DNA from: Biscogniauxia marginata
Lineage: Eukaryota > Ascomycota > Sordariomycetes > Xylariales > Xylariaceae
DNA: 64,000 nt
Direction of reading: 5' to 3'
Assembly: GCA_022695795.1 (NCBI GenBank)
Contig: MU404124.1
Span: 171,052 to 235,051, forward strand
Made by a program: the position numbers and the translations under genes. The notes under the pieces were generated by a model, which saw nothing but the letters and a program-made list of their open reading frames with translations, was not told the origin of the DNA and did not search any database. Positions 46,625 through 58,337 of this stretch are shown piece by piece. Positions within the stretch are counted from its first letter, which is position 1, and the number at the start of each line of letters is the position of its first letter.

Positions 46625-49507
46625 ATGCCTCACCACCGGCACCGCCATCCAAAGCGCGCTGACAAATACCCTGTTGGGTCGCTTGACCACAGGAGACTTC
46701 CAAACACTCGCTACCAAGTTCAAAATGACAGCTTGAGCCCAGGAAGGTTGAACCGAGTCTTGGAAGCTCCCAATGGCCACGATGCTGTGGAGAGTTGGCT
46801 GGGGGGAGTAGCAGCTCATGTATCCCACCCACGGCCTAGGTCGCCTGGGTTCCGGGAAGAAGCAGCCAAAGACTCGCGGCGGCAACTATTACAGGATACC
46901 ACGCCTCGAAAACGTGGGAACTCCGAGCGCGTAGATCTATCATGGAGACCTAATCACATCCTCCATATGGAGGCGTCTCATTCTTCTCCGCGGCAACAAC
47001 ATCTAAACCATGAGAAAAGGCTGAAGCGACCTAAACATAGAGAAAATGACAGCTCATTGATAAGTGGTTTCGGAAATAGCACGCAACCTTCCGAAATCGG
47101 CCTCGTCTCAGCCCTATGCGAGCGCGAACACACCTCGCCTAGTATACCTTTGGGGGAGGGGGATCGAAGTGTTGCAGGAGATTCATCTCCAATGTCTCAT
47201 CTAGATGAATTAGCGGCTTTCGAGAGGAGACCAAGACGCAAGACTAGAGAGGACAAATATGATACGAAGAAAAAGGGCAGCTGTAAACACGAAACGAATA
47301 GAGAGGAGAGTCAACATAATCATCGAACCAAGAGAATCAAGAGGTCGGAGAAGAAAAGGAAAGCTGCCATGCCCAGCAAGAATGTTATGAACAACTTCAA
47401 TTCTCATGCTGTTCTAAACGATCGTATAACGGTAGGGCCCTTGTTGTAAATCCTAATACGTGCATTTGGCCCGATCTCACTATTTGCTAGGTACAGCCAA
47501 CCTTCAAGCCTGGTCTCTTCGAAAACGGCCGTCTATCAAAAGGGCAGCCGAGTAAGAGACCAAGTTTTCTCCCCTATATTTACTCATGCTTATCGTCAAT
47601 AAATAGTACCTGATCTTGCCTTCTCGGATATGCAATTTCTAAAACATCAGAAACGCGAGTCCCAACCAAAGCCGCTCTCAAGATCTCGGTTAAGGGAGCG
47701 ACGACGCGAAAATCGAGAAATCGAACAGGTTTCTTCCTTCTTTTTACCGTCAAAGGCAGAGAGAAGACCTAAAGGACCAGCTATTCCTACCCGGGAAGAT
47801 GACAGAAACGCTGGGGACGCCAGTAAACAACACGAACGGGATCTGATAACCCATAGCCATCACCGAAATTTAGAGGTATCATCTTCGCGACATAGCCCTA
47901 TCACTCTGTATCACGGATGGTCTCCTTCGTCTTATGATAGAATTTGCCCACTTCCAACACACAACTTTAGTGGTTCAGAGCGTAGACAAGCATCGAGCAA
48001 GGCCACAAGTTACTTCACTTGGTCGAGCAGTCATCAATCTCCTCGACAGCTTAGGCATGACACCGAAACAGGTTCTTATTTCTCAGACTCTACAAAAACT
48101 GTTACCCCTGAACCAGTCAAGAAAGCTTTGGTTGCTACTGGGGTTTACAAGGATACGGGAATATATCCGTATGACGATTCTACTAGCAAACAAAAGGAAG
48201 ATACTGCGCATTGTATATCCACTAGCGAACATAATCCGAGCCTAGTAAGCCACCATGATTGGAGCCAGCAAGAGTCTTCCGCACCTCCAGCTATAGACTC
48301 ACGAGCTGAGGTGACAGTGACAGATGACAACTTGAAAGCTTTGGAGCAGCGATGGAATGCTATCTTACCCCCTGAATGGAGGCCAGGTGCAGTTTCACGT
48401 GACGTACTGCCAACTGAAAAGTACCAGGCAAATGATCTCTTGGAAGAGAAGGACCCCCAGTTCCCCCAAGATTCTAAGCATGTTGACCCCAAAGATATAG
48501 CAGGAATGGTTCGTATAGAACCTAGCAGAACAAATACTCAGAATTACGATTCGAAATCTTCAAACACACAGGTTTCCGGAACTGACCCTAACCATAATAC
48601 TGAAAATACAGTTTCAACTCCATTGAGACTGAGGCAAAATGTTAATGATCAGATACCAGGATCACAGGATCGTACTTCACAGACTTCGAGAGAAGCCATG
48701 CCACCACCTCCACTTCCAATCCGCATAAACAATACTATGGACAAGAATACTGTCTCTAACATAGGATTTACTCACAATTCAGCCAGAAACTGCGCAAAAA
48801 TGGATGGAACCGAAGACAAAAGCCGAGCTTCCCTAGGAAATACGCCGGTGGAGCATGTCCAAGATCTCGATGACAGTCGTAATGCGTCTGCTTCGTCTCC
48901 GAGACCGAATACGGATACCGAAAGAACTAATTCGTCTCTCGGATTATTGTCATGGATACCTCAGACTAGGACGCCTTCGATTGTAAATGATGAGAGGTGC
49001 AATATATTGTCGAGGATGAGTATGGGAACTCCCATTTATGTAAGTCAATTAGACGAGAAACCAAGGACAGCTTCACCTCCAACCCAACCATCACGGGCGC
49101 AATCAGCTGAGAGCATGGGCGAATTCATAGCAAGGATTGAAAGAGAATTACAAGAGCAGATTTCCCCTGAGGATTATGTTCCGGTTGGTCAAGAGACTAG
49201 CTTAGACATGATCAGGCTTGGCTCACCAGTAGCCCATGTTGAAACACAACATCAAATGATACCCATACCTACCGACTTGCCGGAAGAGCCTTTACAGCTA
49301 TCTAGTGGCACACACGATGCCCAGCTGGAGCATGAACTGGATCGCCAACTTTTGGAGGATCATAATATCGAAGACTTCATGATGGATGGGCGTGACATGG
49401 AAACCCCTGAGCTGACCCGACCAGTTACGCAGCCCCTCGAAGATCTTGACGATGAACGCTTGGAGATGTCGAGATTTTGGAGGCCAAATTATTTCTCTCA
49501 ATTCTGA
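46625..49507 (+). CDS. large disordered fungal protein, unknown function
   Basis: Exons 46625-47431, 47491-47551 and 47607-49507 give 922 aa. Introns (gtaggg..gctag; gtaaga..aatag) are 59 and 55 nt. The protein is mostly polar and disordered, rich in Ser, Arg, His, Gln and Asp, with basic clusters that look like nuclear localisation signals (HRTKRIKRSEKKRK at about 240). The one ordered-looking block is formed by the three exons together: TFKPGLFENGRLSKGQPIPD, LAFSDMQFLKHQKRE and SRLRERRRENREIEQVSSFF. Its preservation across both introns supports the splice sites, and I recall similar blocks in other ascomycete proteins without a function. The acidic C-terminus (EHELDRQLLEDHNIEDFMMD) could be an interaction helix. 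Nuclear scaffold role is only a guess. Confidence 0.78.
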
Positions 49508-49595
49508 AACTATGTATTTAGGTAGAATTCCGTCCAAAACTATTTTCAACAACACATCTGGTTAACGCTGAGCGGAGGCACGCAGCTCTCTGCTC

Positions 49596-50779
49596 TCACT
49601 CTGGCTCCTGATCTTTCCATTTCTCCTGTAGGCCCTTAACGTCTATATCGCAATTCTGTGCCTTCTCAACGATCGCCTTCGCCTTGCCCACCACAGGCGC
49701 ATCGATCATAGCCCCGTCGAGGGTCCAGGCGCCCCTGCCAGCACGCGCGGCCTTCTCGTCCGCGACGACGACGCGCACTGCCCACTCGATCTCGGCCTTG
49801 GCGGGCGCAAACAGCCGCTGCACCGTCTCGACCTGCGAAGGGTGAATGCACTGTTTGCCGTTGAAGCCCATGGCCTTGCCGCCGCGGCATTCCTCCTCCA
49901 GGCGGGCGAGGCCCTCGGGCCCCTTGTACGACGTGCACACGAGGTCGATGGTGCTCGGCAGCCCGGCGGCCCGCGCCGCCGTCGCGATCGCCGACCGCGC
50001 GTACAGGAACTCGTGCAGGCCCGGCGTGCGCGTCAGCGACAGGTCCAGCGCGAAGTCCTCCGCCGCGAAGATCAGGCCGCTGAGGTACGGCGACGCCGCG
50101 CAGATCTCGCGGAGGTCCATCACGGCGCGCGCGGACTCGATGAGCGCTATGAGCTTGATCGGGGGCTTGTTGTTTTCGCCGCCGCCGCTACCGTCGCCGC
50201 CGCTCTGGTGCCGCTCGGGCGCTAGGTGCTGCAGCGCGTCGGTCAGGAACGTCAGGTCGCTGGCGCCATTGACCTTGGGCACGACGACGGCGTCGAGGCT
50301 CGGCTGCGCCGCGAGCGCCGCGAGGTCGGACAGCGCGTGAGGCGTCGACACGGCGTTGATGCGGACGGCGAGCTCGCGGGCGGCCGCGCGCCGCGGCCGC
50401 GACGGGAGCGCCGCCAGGTGCGCGCGCAGCGCCTCGCGGGCCTGCGGCTTCGCCGACGGCGTCACCGAGTCCTCGAGGTCGTACGTGATGTTGTCGCTCG
50501 CCAGCCCCAGGGACTTGGTCAGCATCCGCGGCGAGGAGGCGGGGACTGCGCGAAGGGGGGGGGAGCGGGCCGGGGAAGGTCGGAAATTGCACGTTAGCTA
50601 GCTGGCTAGCTGGCCCGCGATGAAAGGGAGAGAGGGGTAGTTAAAGGGGGTTTGTCAAGTGTCTATCGAAGAGAATCTCGACACCGGGAGCTCGACGGGT
50701 CCCGACTAAAGTTGCGCGCAGTGGACTTACCGTATAAAAGAGCTCGCCGGAGTATGGAGCTCGATTTGGCTGCCATCAT
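49596..50779 (-). CDS. CitE/CLYBL-type acyl-CoA lyase (HpcH/HpaI family)
   Basis: Exons 50731-50779 and 49596-50545 (minus; 185-nt intron gtaagt..gcgcag) give 332 aa. The start MMAAKSSSILRRALLYV and the splice to PASSPRMLTKSLGL restore the family N-terminus. Seen: DLEDSV (39-44), IESARAV (about 152-158) and FAAEDFALD (about 176-184), which supply Mg2+ and CoA-substrate contacts in the citrate lyase beta-like TIM barrel, and GFNGKQCIHPSQ near the C-terminus, a hallmark of the family. In animals CLYBL is a mitochondrial citramalyl-CoA lyase; the basic, hydroxylated N-terminus here is compatible with mitochondrial import. The exon is extremely GC-rich at third positions, unlike the gene just downstream. 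A poly-Gly/Ser insert (GGDGSGGGENN) sits before the IESA motif. Confidence 0.9.
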
Positions 50780-51453
50780 CAAACAATTGTGGGCAAGCTT
50801 GGGGGCTTGTGGGGAGCGCAATTCATTCCAAGGCACATTACTTCAACTACGACTCCATGTTAGGTACGTAGTTAAAATGTGAAGATGCGAAGAAAGATGC
50901 CCCCCCGCGATTGAGATTGAGCTAGGTACCTAGGTAGTTAGGCAATTCGGGTACGTACTAGAGTGATGTCATTAGCCGATCCCCACTATCTAACCGGTCT
51001 GATCCGTCCCGGCGGCATCTGAAAAGACGGAAATTACTTAGTCCACGATTACCGGTGCAGTGTATCTATACCAACCCCCTTTCTAACATGAATTCGTAAA
51101 TATTGATTCTTCAGTGAATTGGGAGATATTATACAGTGTATAAGGAGGTGCAACTGGAATGTAGGTTCATTTCTTTATGTGCTTATAGTGTTGTGAATAG
51201 CAACCCCTATTAATTGCTAGTTCCCTAGCACTGACACGGCGATAAAATGCCGTCAAAAGACTACCTTCTACAACGGAATGTCGTAGTTGCGAGTAAGGGC
51301 TGAAAGAATCAGACACCATATAGATCACCCTTGTTTGTATCAAAATGTAGATTTCGAGTTTATCGTGAATGTTTAGTATGGACAAAGAACCCCGGAGATA
51401 TCAGACCTATAACATCTAATATACCTAAGGTCGTCGAGAAACAGCCTTCTTCC
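50780..51453. other. intergenic
   Basis: Promoter side of the CLYBL-type gene, then AT-rich DNA. One TACCTAGGTA palindrome at 50927-50936. No coding signal. Confidence 0.5.
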
Positions 51454-51897
51454 TCAAAATCCTGGATTTTTCCCATTTTCGTCTTTCGACGAATGCGGAT
51501 TGGCTAGTTGGTCGCATTCAGGAATGGGGATCACCTTTTCTCCTTTCGTTATTGTTACACTTGCCAATGCGCCCTCTTTTTCTGGGATGAACATATAGTC
51601 TCTCGAAGATCCGTCAGGATCAAGTTCTGGAAGGTCCGTATATTGCACTGGAATCGTTGCCATTGTGTGAGGCGGCACCGCCGTAGCGGAGAAAGCCAGA
51701 ACCCTTCGAGAAATAGGATTCGGCTTGCGCTTCACCTCAAAAGCGACCTCCAGATTCTCACAGGATCCCAAACTGAAAGTCTTCCATGGATAATCTATCA
51801 CTGCTGTGTATTGATCTAGGAATTCGGAGCAGCAAGGCTCCTTTCCTCCAAGAGGCTTTTGGTGTGACGGCTGGGCGTCACATGGCATATAGTCCAA
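51454..51897 (-). pseudogene. probable fragment of a Ty3-like retrotransposon polyprotein
   Basis: A 147-codon frame (first ATG at 51888) with good coding composition but no upstream start exon I can join. FLDQYTAVIDYPWKTFSLG resembles the segment just after the retroviral-type aspartic protease in Ty3/gypsy polyproteins, and VPPHTMATIPVQYTDLP followed by SSRDYMFIP resembles the linker between protease and reverse transcriptase (xIPPxSxxxVPVxxxxLPxxRDYxFxP pattern, from memory). Upstream on the same strand (51960-52260) two frames carry IYATIIDYNG and AETSLLTSTVAHMVGF, protease-like in spacing but lacking the D-S/T-G active site and separated by a frameshift. No long terminal repeats or reverse transcriptase are seen. 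A lone host gene of unknown type is the alternative. Confidence 0.4.
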
Positions 51898-53322
51898 CCT
51901 AGGGTGTCAAGTTGGGGAACTTGATATTCTGTTACCCTTTTGGGAGCGGGGTGGTGTAGTGTGGTTGGCTAGTCACTGCCGTGACATTTGGGTTTTTTTT
52001 TGGAGTGAAGAACTGTCCGTGTTTCGTAGTCTGACATGGGATTCTGTTTTCTCTCCCGTCACTCAAGAAACCAACCATATGAGCGACGGTGCTGGTGAGT
52101 AAGCTAGTTTCGGCCTTTCGCGCTATAGTTCGAATACTCAAGGCCGAGATAAGGCCCAGGACTTACTCAGACCATTGTAATCAATAATCGTGGCATAAAT
52201 CTTGGTTCTTGTCGGGGTTTCATTGAGATATTGAATTTCCTAGCCATTAATTATCCAGTTCTCAGTCCATTTCATTGTTCAGTTGATTGTATCTCTAAAG
52301 CCTCCTTATCAACACCTGTGTAATATTACCGAACTTCTGTCTCAATACTGTGGCCGTCACAGGGAGAGGTTTAGAGTGGTGAAGATAATAATGGGTATAG
52401 AGTTGACCAGCAAACTAAGGGGACTCCATTGCATAAAAGAGACGTTTCTAATATAACTCTAGTTCTAGTTTCTCGCATAACACGTTACTACATCACAGTC
52501 AATTATTCATCGTGACAGACGTATTTCCTAATCTATCTAGCAAAAGGGATCCAATATATTAGTAATAGGAGTTGTAGTTGGCATGTTACCACTATATCCA
52601 CAGCAACAACATATGTCTTACCAATCATATAGGGGCATCCATGCTCATTACTAGTTGACAATCAAGAGTACAGTGGCTGAGATTTGAACTAGCTCAGAGA
52701 GCTGAACTTCACACACACCTGGCCTTCATTTCCCAGTCTCGGTGTAGGAGTAGGGTATTCAATAGTTACGAAACGACAGCATGATTGGACCGCGAGAGAG
52801 AGAAATCAAGGGGGCGGAGTTAAAGCACGTCAAATTAGGGTCTATCTTTATGACTGGAACCAATTCGGTCCGCGAAAAACACTAATTGTCATTCTGGTCC
52901 CGGCTAGTCTGGTGTGAATCTGTAAAATAGTAAGCCAAGCTGACTTTTGCGATCGGAATCGGCAGTCCGAATACAAGCCTCGGTTGCATGTAACCTTGAA
53001 ATAACCCGTATTGGCATTCTCAATCTCTTCATTCGACAGAGACCTGCACAAAATTAAATGCGTTGCTTAAAAACATAATAGTCGGCTTTTCAGTGGAAAG
53101 CGGTTGCCAGCTCGTCTAGATCAAAGTCTAAGGTTAATCATGGATGGTATGATCTAATATGCCAGGGATCCTGGATGCGATTACTGGTTACGCTGACGGG
53201 GGAGTCGTTGATCGTTAACAAAGATTTGTCAACACAATATATATATATATATAATAAATAAAGCAGCTTTATATAACAGTAATTATAGACAGTTCTATAG
53301 CAGTGACAAACCCAGAGGCAAC
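51898..53322. other. AT-rich region with degenerate coding traces
   Basis: Contains the broken protease-like frames at about 51960-52260 (minus) and a 68-codon minus frame at 52848-53051 with no recognised similarity. A 23-base AT dinucleotide run lies at 53237-53255. Likely the decayed remainder of the element at 51454-51897, plus the promoter of the 53323 gene. Confidence 0.4.
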
Positions 53323-54096
53323 ATGGAGTTAAAAAACTTACTACTTCTCTCAACCTTTGGTATTCTAGCCGGCGGTGTTCCGGTGAACGTCCCCCGGCAA
53401 CGCGTGGACCTGCCAATCTCCGTTATCGAAGGCTCTCTCGATCCTACCAACCTCGCAATCTCACAGGCTAGCGATGTCTTATACCTGTACCACTCCCAGC
53501 TTGGACAAGATGGTACCACCGCCGTCGTAGAGCCCAACGTCGCCGCCGCCGATGCCTTCTGGCACGCAACACTGTCTAACTCAACCGGCGGCCACACAGT
53601 GGGCAAAGCGCGCGTCCAGGGCTTCGCCGATCCCGCGGTCTTCAACGCGACGTCCATCGAGGCTTGGTTCGCCGCCGGCGGTACTGGGTGGCCGAACGAC
53701 TTCCTCGAGACGAGCCCGCAACATTTCCTAAGCTTCTCGGCCAGCGGGACGAGCGATGGCAAGTCCGTGGTCGAGTCGGTCGAGGGCTGGGGCAAAGGTC
53801 CCATCACCTATTTCAAGGGCACACTGACGGAGAGACCGGCGTGGGTGCCTCTGCTGGAGGAGTATCCGGAGGCGGCGCAGTCCGTGCTAGCCTTGACGCT
53901 GAAGGACGGGACTGTTTTCGCGCATTCACTGACGGCTGCGCGGGACTTGCCGGACGGTTCCGGAGTGGAGGTGTTTCAGGGGATCTGGCTACCGGACAGC
54001 ACTCCGGCTTATGTGGTTGAAGGGTTGACCCAGCACCTCACCGTTGAGTTCTCGAATTGGCTGAGATTTGCGTATGGAAAAGCCATAGCGACTTGA
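53323..54096 (+). CDS. secreted protein of unknown function, 257 aa
   Basis: Single exon beginning ATGGAGTT at 53323. Residues 1-18 form a clear signal peptide (LKNLLLLSTFGILAGGV) and no further membrane segment or GPI signal is seen. The mature chain has only weak features: NST and NAT sequons for N-glycosylation, aromatic-rich stretches (SIEAWFAAGGTGWPNDFLE, FSNWLRFAYG), and no cysteine at all, so it is not a small Cys-rich effector. Codon use is GC-rich compared with the AT-rich DNA on both sides. I do not recognise the family. Secretion is well supported; enzyme, structural or host-interaction role cannot be decided from sequence. Confidence 0.75.
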   Translation: MELKNLLLLSTFGILAGGVPVNVPRQRVDLPISVIEGSLDPTNLAISQASDVLYLYHSQLGQDGTTAVVEPNVAAADAFWHATLSNSTGGHTVGKARVQGFADPAVFNATSIEAWFAAGGTGWPNDFLETSPQHFLSFSASGTSDGKSVVESVEGWGKGPITYFKGTLTERPAWVPLLEEYPEAAQSVLALTLKDGTVFAHSLTAARDLPDGSGVEVFQGIWLPDSTPAYVVEGLTQHLTVEFSNWLRFAYGKAIAT

Positions 54097-57000
54097 TCGC
54101 CAAAGTCACAGACAAGCGGTGATGGGTTAATCGGTACTCTATGACCAAGAGCTGGTCAGTGCGGATTCTCCTCTAGGCTCCTTGCAGTAAAAGCCGGGCC
54201 TAAAGCAGTGGATAATTATACATATGATCAGCCTGGTGGAAGCTAGCCCCTATCAACCACACACATACACACACACACAGGGAGATAGAGAGAGAAACGA
54301 ATGTTGCTCATCTGATAGCCAGCAGACATCCGAGCTAGCGAGAATGAGACATAAATACATGCCTCAGAATGGGCTCAAGATGTTGCAGCCCGTAATAGGG
54401 TTATCCCACTCCGCAATAGCTATATAGGCCATTTCCATCCAGCAGTCACATATACACACCCTAATTTACCCATTTCAGCTGATGTATGTGCTGCAACACA
54501 AGATAATTAATATAAGTCGCCCTCATTTTCATTCTGTGCGTTCTTTACTCTAGCTAGAATAACGAGCGGCTTAGGCAGTGGTCGACAAATGCCATACACG
54601 TAGCCAGTGTAACCTTGGGGAACGAATACCCTGGTAGATGTTATTATTAATTAGGTTAACAAGTCCCTAATCCGATCTATATATATGACAAGCTTTCGAA
54701 TATTAATATTTATTAATTAATCTCGCCAATATAGCAAACTCCTTCTGTATCAAACGAGAACACGAATCCCCACACATACTCGCTAATTGAACCAAAGAAT
54801 GACTAGAACCTCGGTCATCCCTTTCATTCATCTTTTGTGCGTGCAGGAATCGGCCTCGGATGCTTTTACCCGAGCCCTGGCAGACCACAAGGTTGCACCG
54901 TCGTCACTCAACTACATCATTCACGACACATTCCTAGCCGATCTACCCTCATCGAACGGCGTAATAGCTCTAGGCTAGACGACGGGAGTAATAGCTCGAC
55001 GAAGATAGAATATATCCTCATGGCCCCATTGGGTACGGGAACTCGGGGTATCAGCTATGACAAGTGGGCAAAGCAGACCGTACTAGCTATCAAACACTGG
55101 ATCGACGCCAGACAAAATCCTGAGAGATGGTCCTCTATTAATTTGAGTGACGCCAGTGTTATCAATACCCAGCTATGCCCAACGCATAAGGCTTAAGTTG
55201 CTGATATTTTCTTTAAGCTTCAGGCTTGCCATGCTTAGAACCTGGTGACATTTTTCAAATCAGGTAGTTTCTGGGACCGATTACTTTTAAGAGCTCTCTT
55301 CAAAAAACATGTGACAGTATAAACCAACCAGGATCTCAGGTATCAATTTATTCATTTTTCCATCTTACGTTCAAAGCAAGAATACGTTCTTTTAACTAAT
55401 AATACACAATATACAGATATACTCTTAAGTTAAGTACACAATATCCGGTTCCTATCGATTTTCCCCCAAGTTCATGAATGACTCAAAACCTTCGACTAGA
55501 CATTAAGATATACTTTCTGGGAATGTGGTATCACCCTATACACAAGATAATTGACAGTTTTTGATTCCCATCACATGATGAAAGTTGAGTAAGTAAGAAG
55601 AACATACGTAACCTAGTCGTAATCTCACGTTTGCTAAATTCAGGTCTCGGTAGGGGAGCTTCTCTGTGCGATAAGGATTCTCGGCCAGCCTTGATTCGAA
55701 ATTCGACGCCTTGATTTCAATCAGGGATTCCTTTCGGCGTGGCGTTGTTTAGAATACGAATAGAGTCTTTAGCGGGAGGCTATAAAACCCCCTTTGGCAG
55801 TCCCATCATCGAAATACTTGACCACTTTCGGCTCTCTCCTTTTCCAGAGCCAATTACCATAGCACATCCGCATAGATATCACTTCTCATGATTCCGTCAC
55901 CATAAGATCCATTCATTACAACGATCATTGATTTGATAGCTTCTAAGACTCCTAAATACTTATCGATACAGTAGGCGAAGGAGCGCGCCTAGGGAATGTT
56001 CCACCATACCAGGAGCTACCCATCGTCCACCATTCAAGAGACAAATAATCCGAGGAAAGCTTCTCGTGTCTTTTGTAATTTCACATCAGACGATTGATTT
56101 TATGGACGAAATAATTTCGCCGCAAAACCTTTGCCTCTGTGATTATAATGTCCTCGATAACAATCAACCCAACTACGATGTTTCAGGTCGAGTCTTCTCT
56201 AAGAGTATACATAACTACTTCTCCGAAAAGTATTATTAAGATCGGAATATCTGGAGTTAGAATGCAGGACTTCTTGAGGCCTGTACAGTGAGAATGAACT
56301 TCAAGGGTATATAGGATGGACGATGGAGTCCTATACCAAGACTACATTCTTGGCACAGTTATTGTCACACGAAGGGACACCTATAGACGCTGCTAAGGCC
56401 AGTTAGTCATGAGCCAAATTGTTATTGGAGATAGATACTGATGTTAGGTTTAATGGTACTAACGTGCATAGAATGAGGTATGCCCCAGGCAAACAGATTA
56501 GGTATAAAAGGGCATAGAATCCCTTGGGGACCTCATGAATGAACTTAGACTCTTAAGTCCCTTGAAACCAAAGAAAATTATTAGTTAAAATTGAAATATT
56601 GTTCCAAGTCCATTAGCCCTTGTCATAGTTATGATAATACTGTATTCGGTAAGCGATACATGATAAATGAGTATAGGATTAATAAGAAACGGAAGACCCC
56701 TAGCGATGTTGCATTATCTACCTGATTTTCATGACGGAGGATAACCCTGATATCACGACATCGTAACACATATCGTCCCACGAACCCGGCTAATTGTGAT
56801 TACATTCTAATGGAGTTTCCTACCAATTCTATGCATATTATCGTTTTATTTCCGTATTTCAAAACTTCGGCGAAGTAAATTCGTAACGGGCCATTGTGGG
56901 CAGTTGAGATACTTTGGAACACCTCTTTCTACGAATATAGGAGTATTGTAGTACGCGGAGATACGCGCATGTATGTCTGAGAACTAGAACTACAACCACA

Positions 57001-58337
57001 TGAGATACCGTGCCTTATACCTGATGGCATGATCTTTGTCCCCTGGAAGGTACGTATCACCTTGTACCACTTAATACCTATACCGGCGTGACTCCTAACA
57101 TTATATATGACTTGTTTACTGCCTAGTGCGTTCTATAACTATTTTATCAGCGTTATCATATTGATATGGCGTTCCATTTGCTGTAACCTACAAGTAAAAA
57201 TGAATATCCTCTGAGTTGGCGGACAGTAGTCCCATTAGAGAGATTCCACCGCACAGCCGCGACTTGAAAGGCCTTATCAGGAATTGCGATACAACAGAGA
57301 ACACTAGAGTTAAGCGATGATGACCCCCACAGCCAATAGATCCTTGTTTCTAAAATTGATGATGCCACTCTGTTATTAATGAAGTATTGCTCCACGCCGA
57401 AAGCCGTGACTTGACCAGTAATTTTACGGAGAAAATCAGGCTCTACTCCTGTCAAGTGAAACATGTGATATCTATATCAATATGGTATGTCTATCATATT
57501 AGAAGCGAGTGGTTGACTTCCGGTCAACCTTCTCAAAGTGCCCACATCTTATAATGTCAATGATAGACTTGTCTAGAATCCTTATCAAATATTACAATCT
57601 AAATAAGAAATAACGCACGATGATAAACTTCAACCCGCCGTATCTTGCGGGCTAAACCGATGAGCACAAACCCCTATCGGAGTATCGCAAGCCCCTACAC
57701 CTAAGGGACGAGATCGCCTCGTGCTCCTTGGGATAGATGGATCTGGACCGAAGGCTTCTGGGTTCTAGATGTACAATTAATAGAAAGGAAGGATGATCTG
57801 AAAATAGAACTTTCGAGACGTTAGGGACCGTCACCATCCAGGTTCATATGCTGCGTCGCACAGTCCTCACGTCCCAAGATAGGCGCATTCATCAACAACA
57901 TGGTTTAGGCAAAAGTCATAAATGCGACTTGTTTTCTCATTTAGAGCAAACTAAGCCCCCTCAAGAATACGATAAAGAGAATTTACTAACAATTAGACCA
58001 GTTTTGGTTGTCCATCGACACACGCGATCCGGGTAAATCTAACCGGGTATTTGGGCTATTGTGGACAAGTGGTGCCGTTTTCCAATATATCGATATTAAC
58101 CTTAGATGACCGCCGGGCATTCTTGCTTATGTACGAGTCGCGACCCCGATCTCTGGTGGAGGCCAAGTAATGGGAGATCGTTCTATAAATATGGCGTTGA
58201 TCAACAGTGATGATCAAAGCTTATTCCCAGCAATTCGGAACAGGTGTCGATCATATTTGTATACAGAAAAATACTATTGGTTGTTGAATACCTTTATACG
58301 CCTTTCAATACCCCTATTGAAACTCTAAGCATACATC
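54097..58337. other. 4.2-kb AT-rich gene-poor block
   Basis: No gene recognised. Two overlapping frames at 54787-55196 (plus) show short protein-like stretches (ADHKVAPSSLNYIIHDTF; YDKWAKQTVLAIKHWI) but are out of register with each other and lack a joinable start, so a gene fragment is possible. From about 55200 to 58300 the DNA is AT-rich with dense stops in all frames, consistent with decayed repeat DNA. Confidence 0.5.

Noticed and set aside
49842..50597. Plus-strand frames of 120-160 codons opposite the CLYBL-type gene
   Set aside because: Shadows of a very GC-rich coding exon; translations are Arg/Ala/Gly-rich without motifs.
52141..52190. A 30-nt intron (gtaagt..ttgag) joining the two protease-like frames
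   Set aside because: Removing it puts the next exon into a frame that stops at once, and 30 nt is below the usual minimum; a frameshift in a relic explains it better.
54787..55196. Two overlapping plus-strand frames as a gene
   Set aside because: Each has a protein-like stretch but they are out of register, no splice pair joins them in frame, and no family is recognised.
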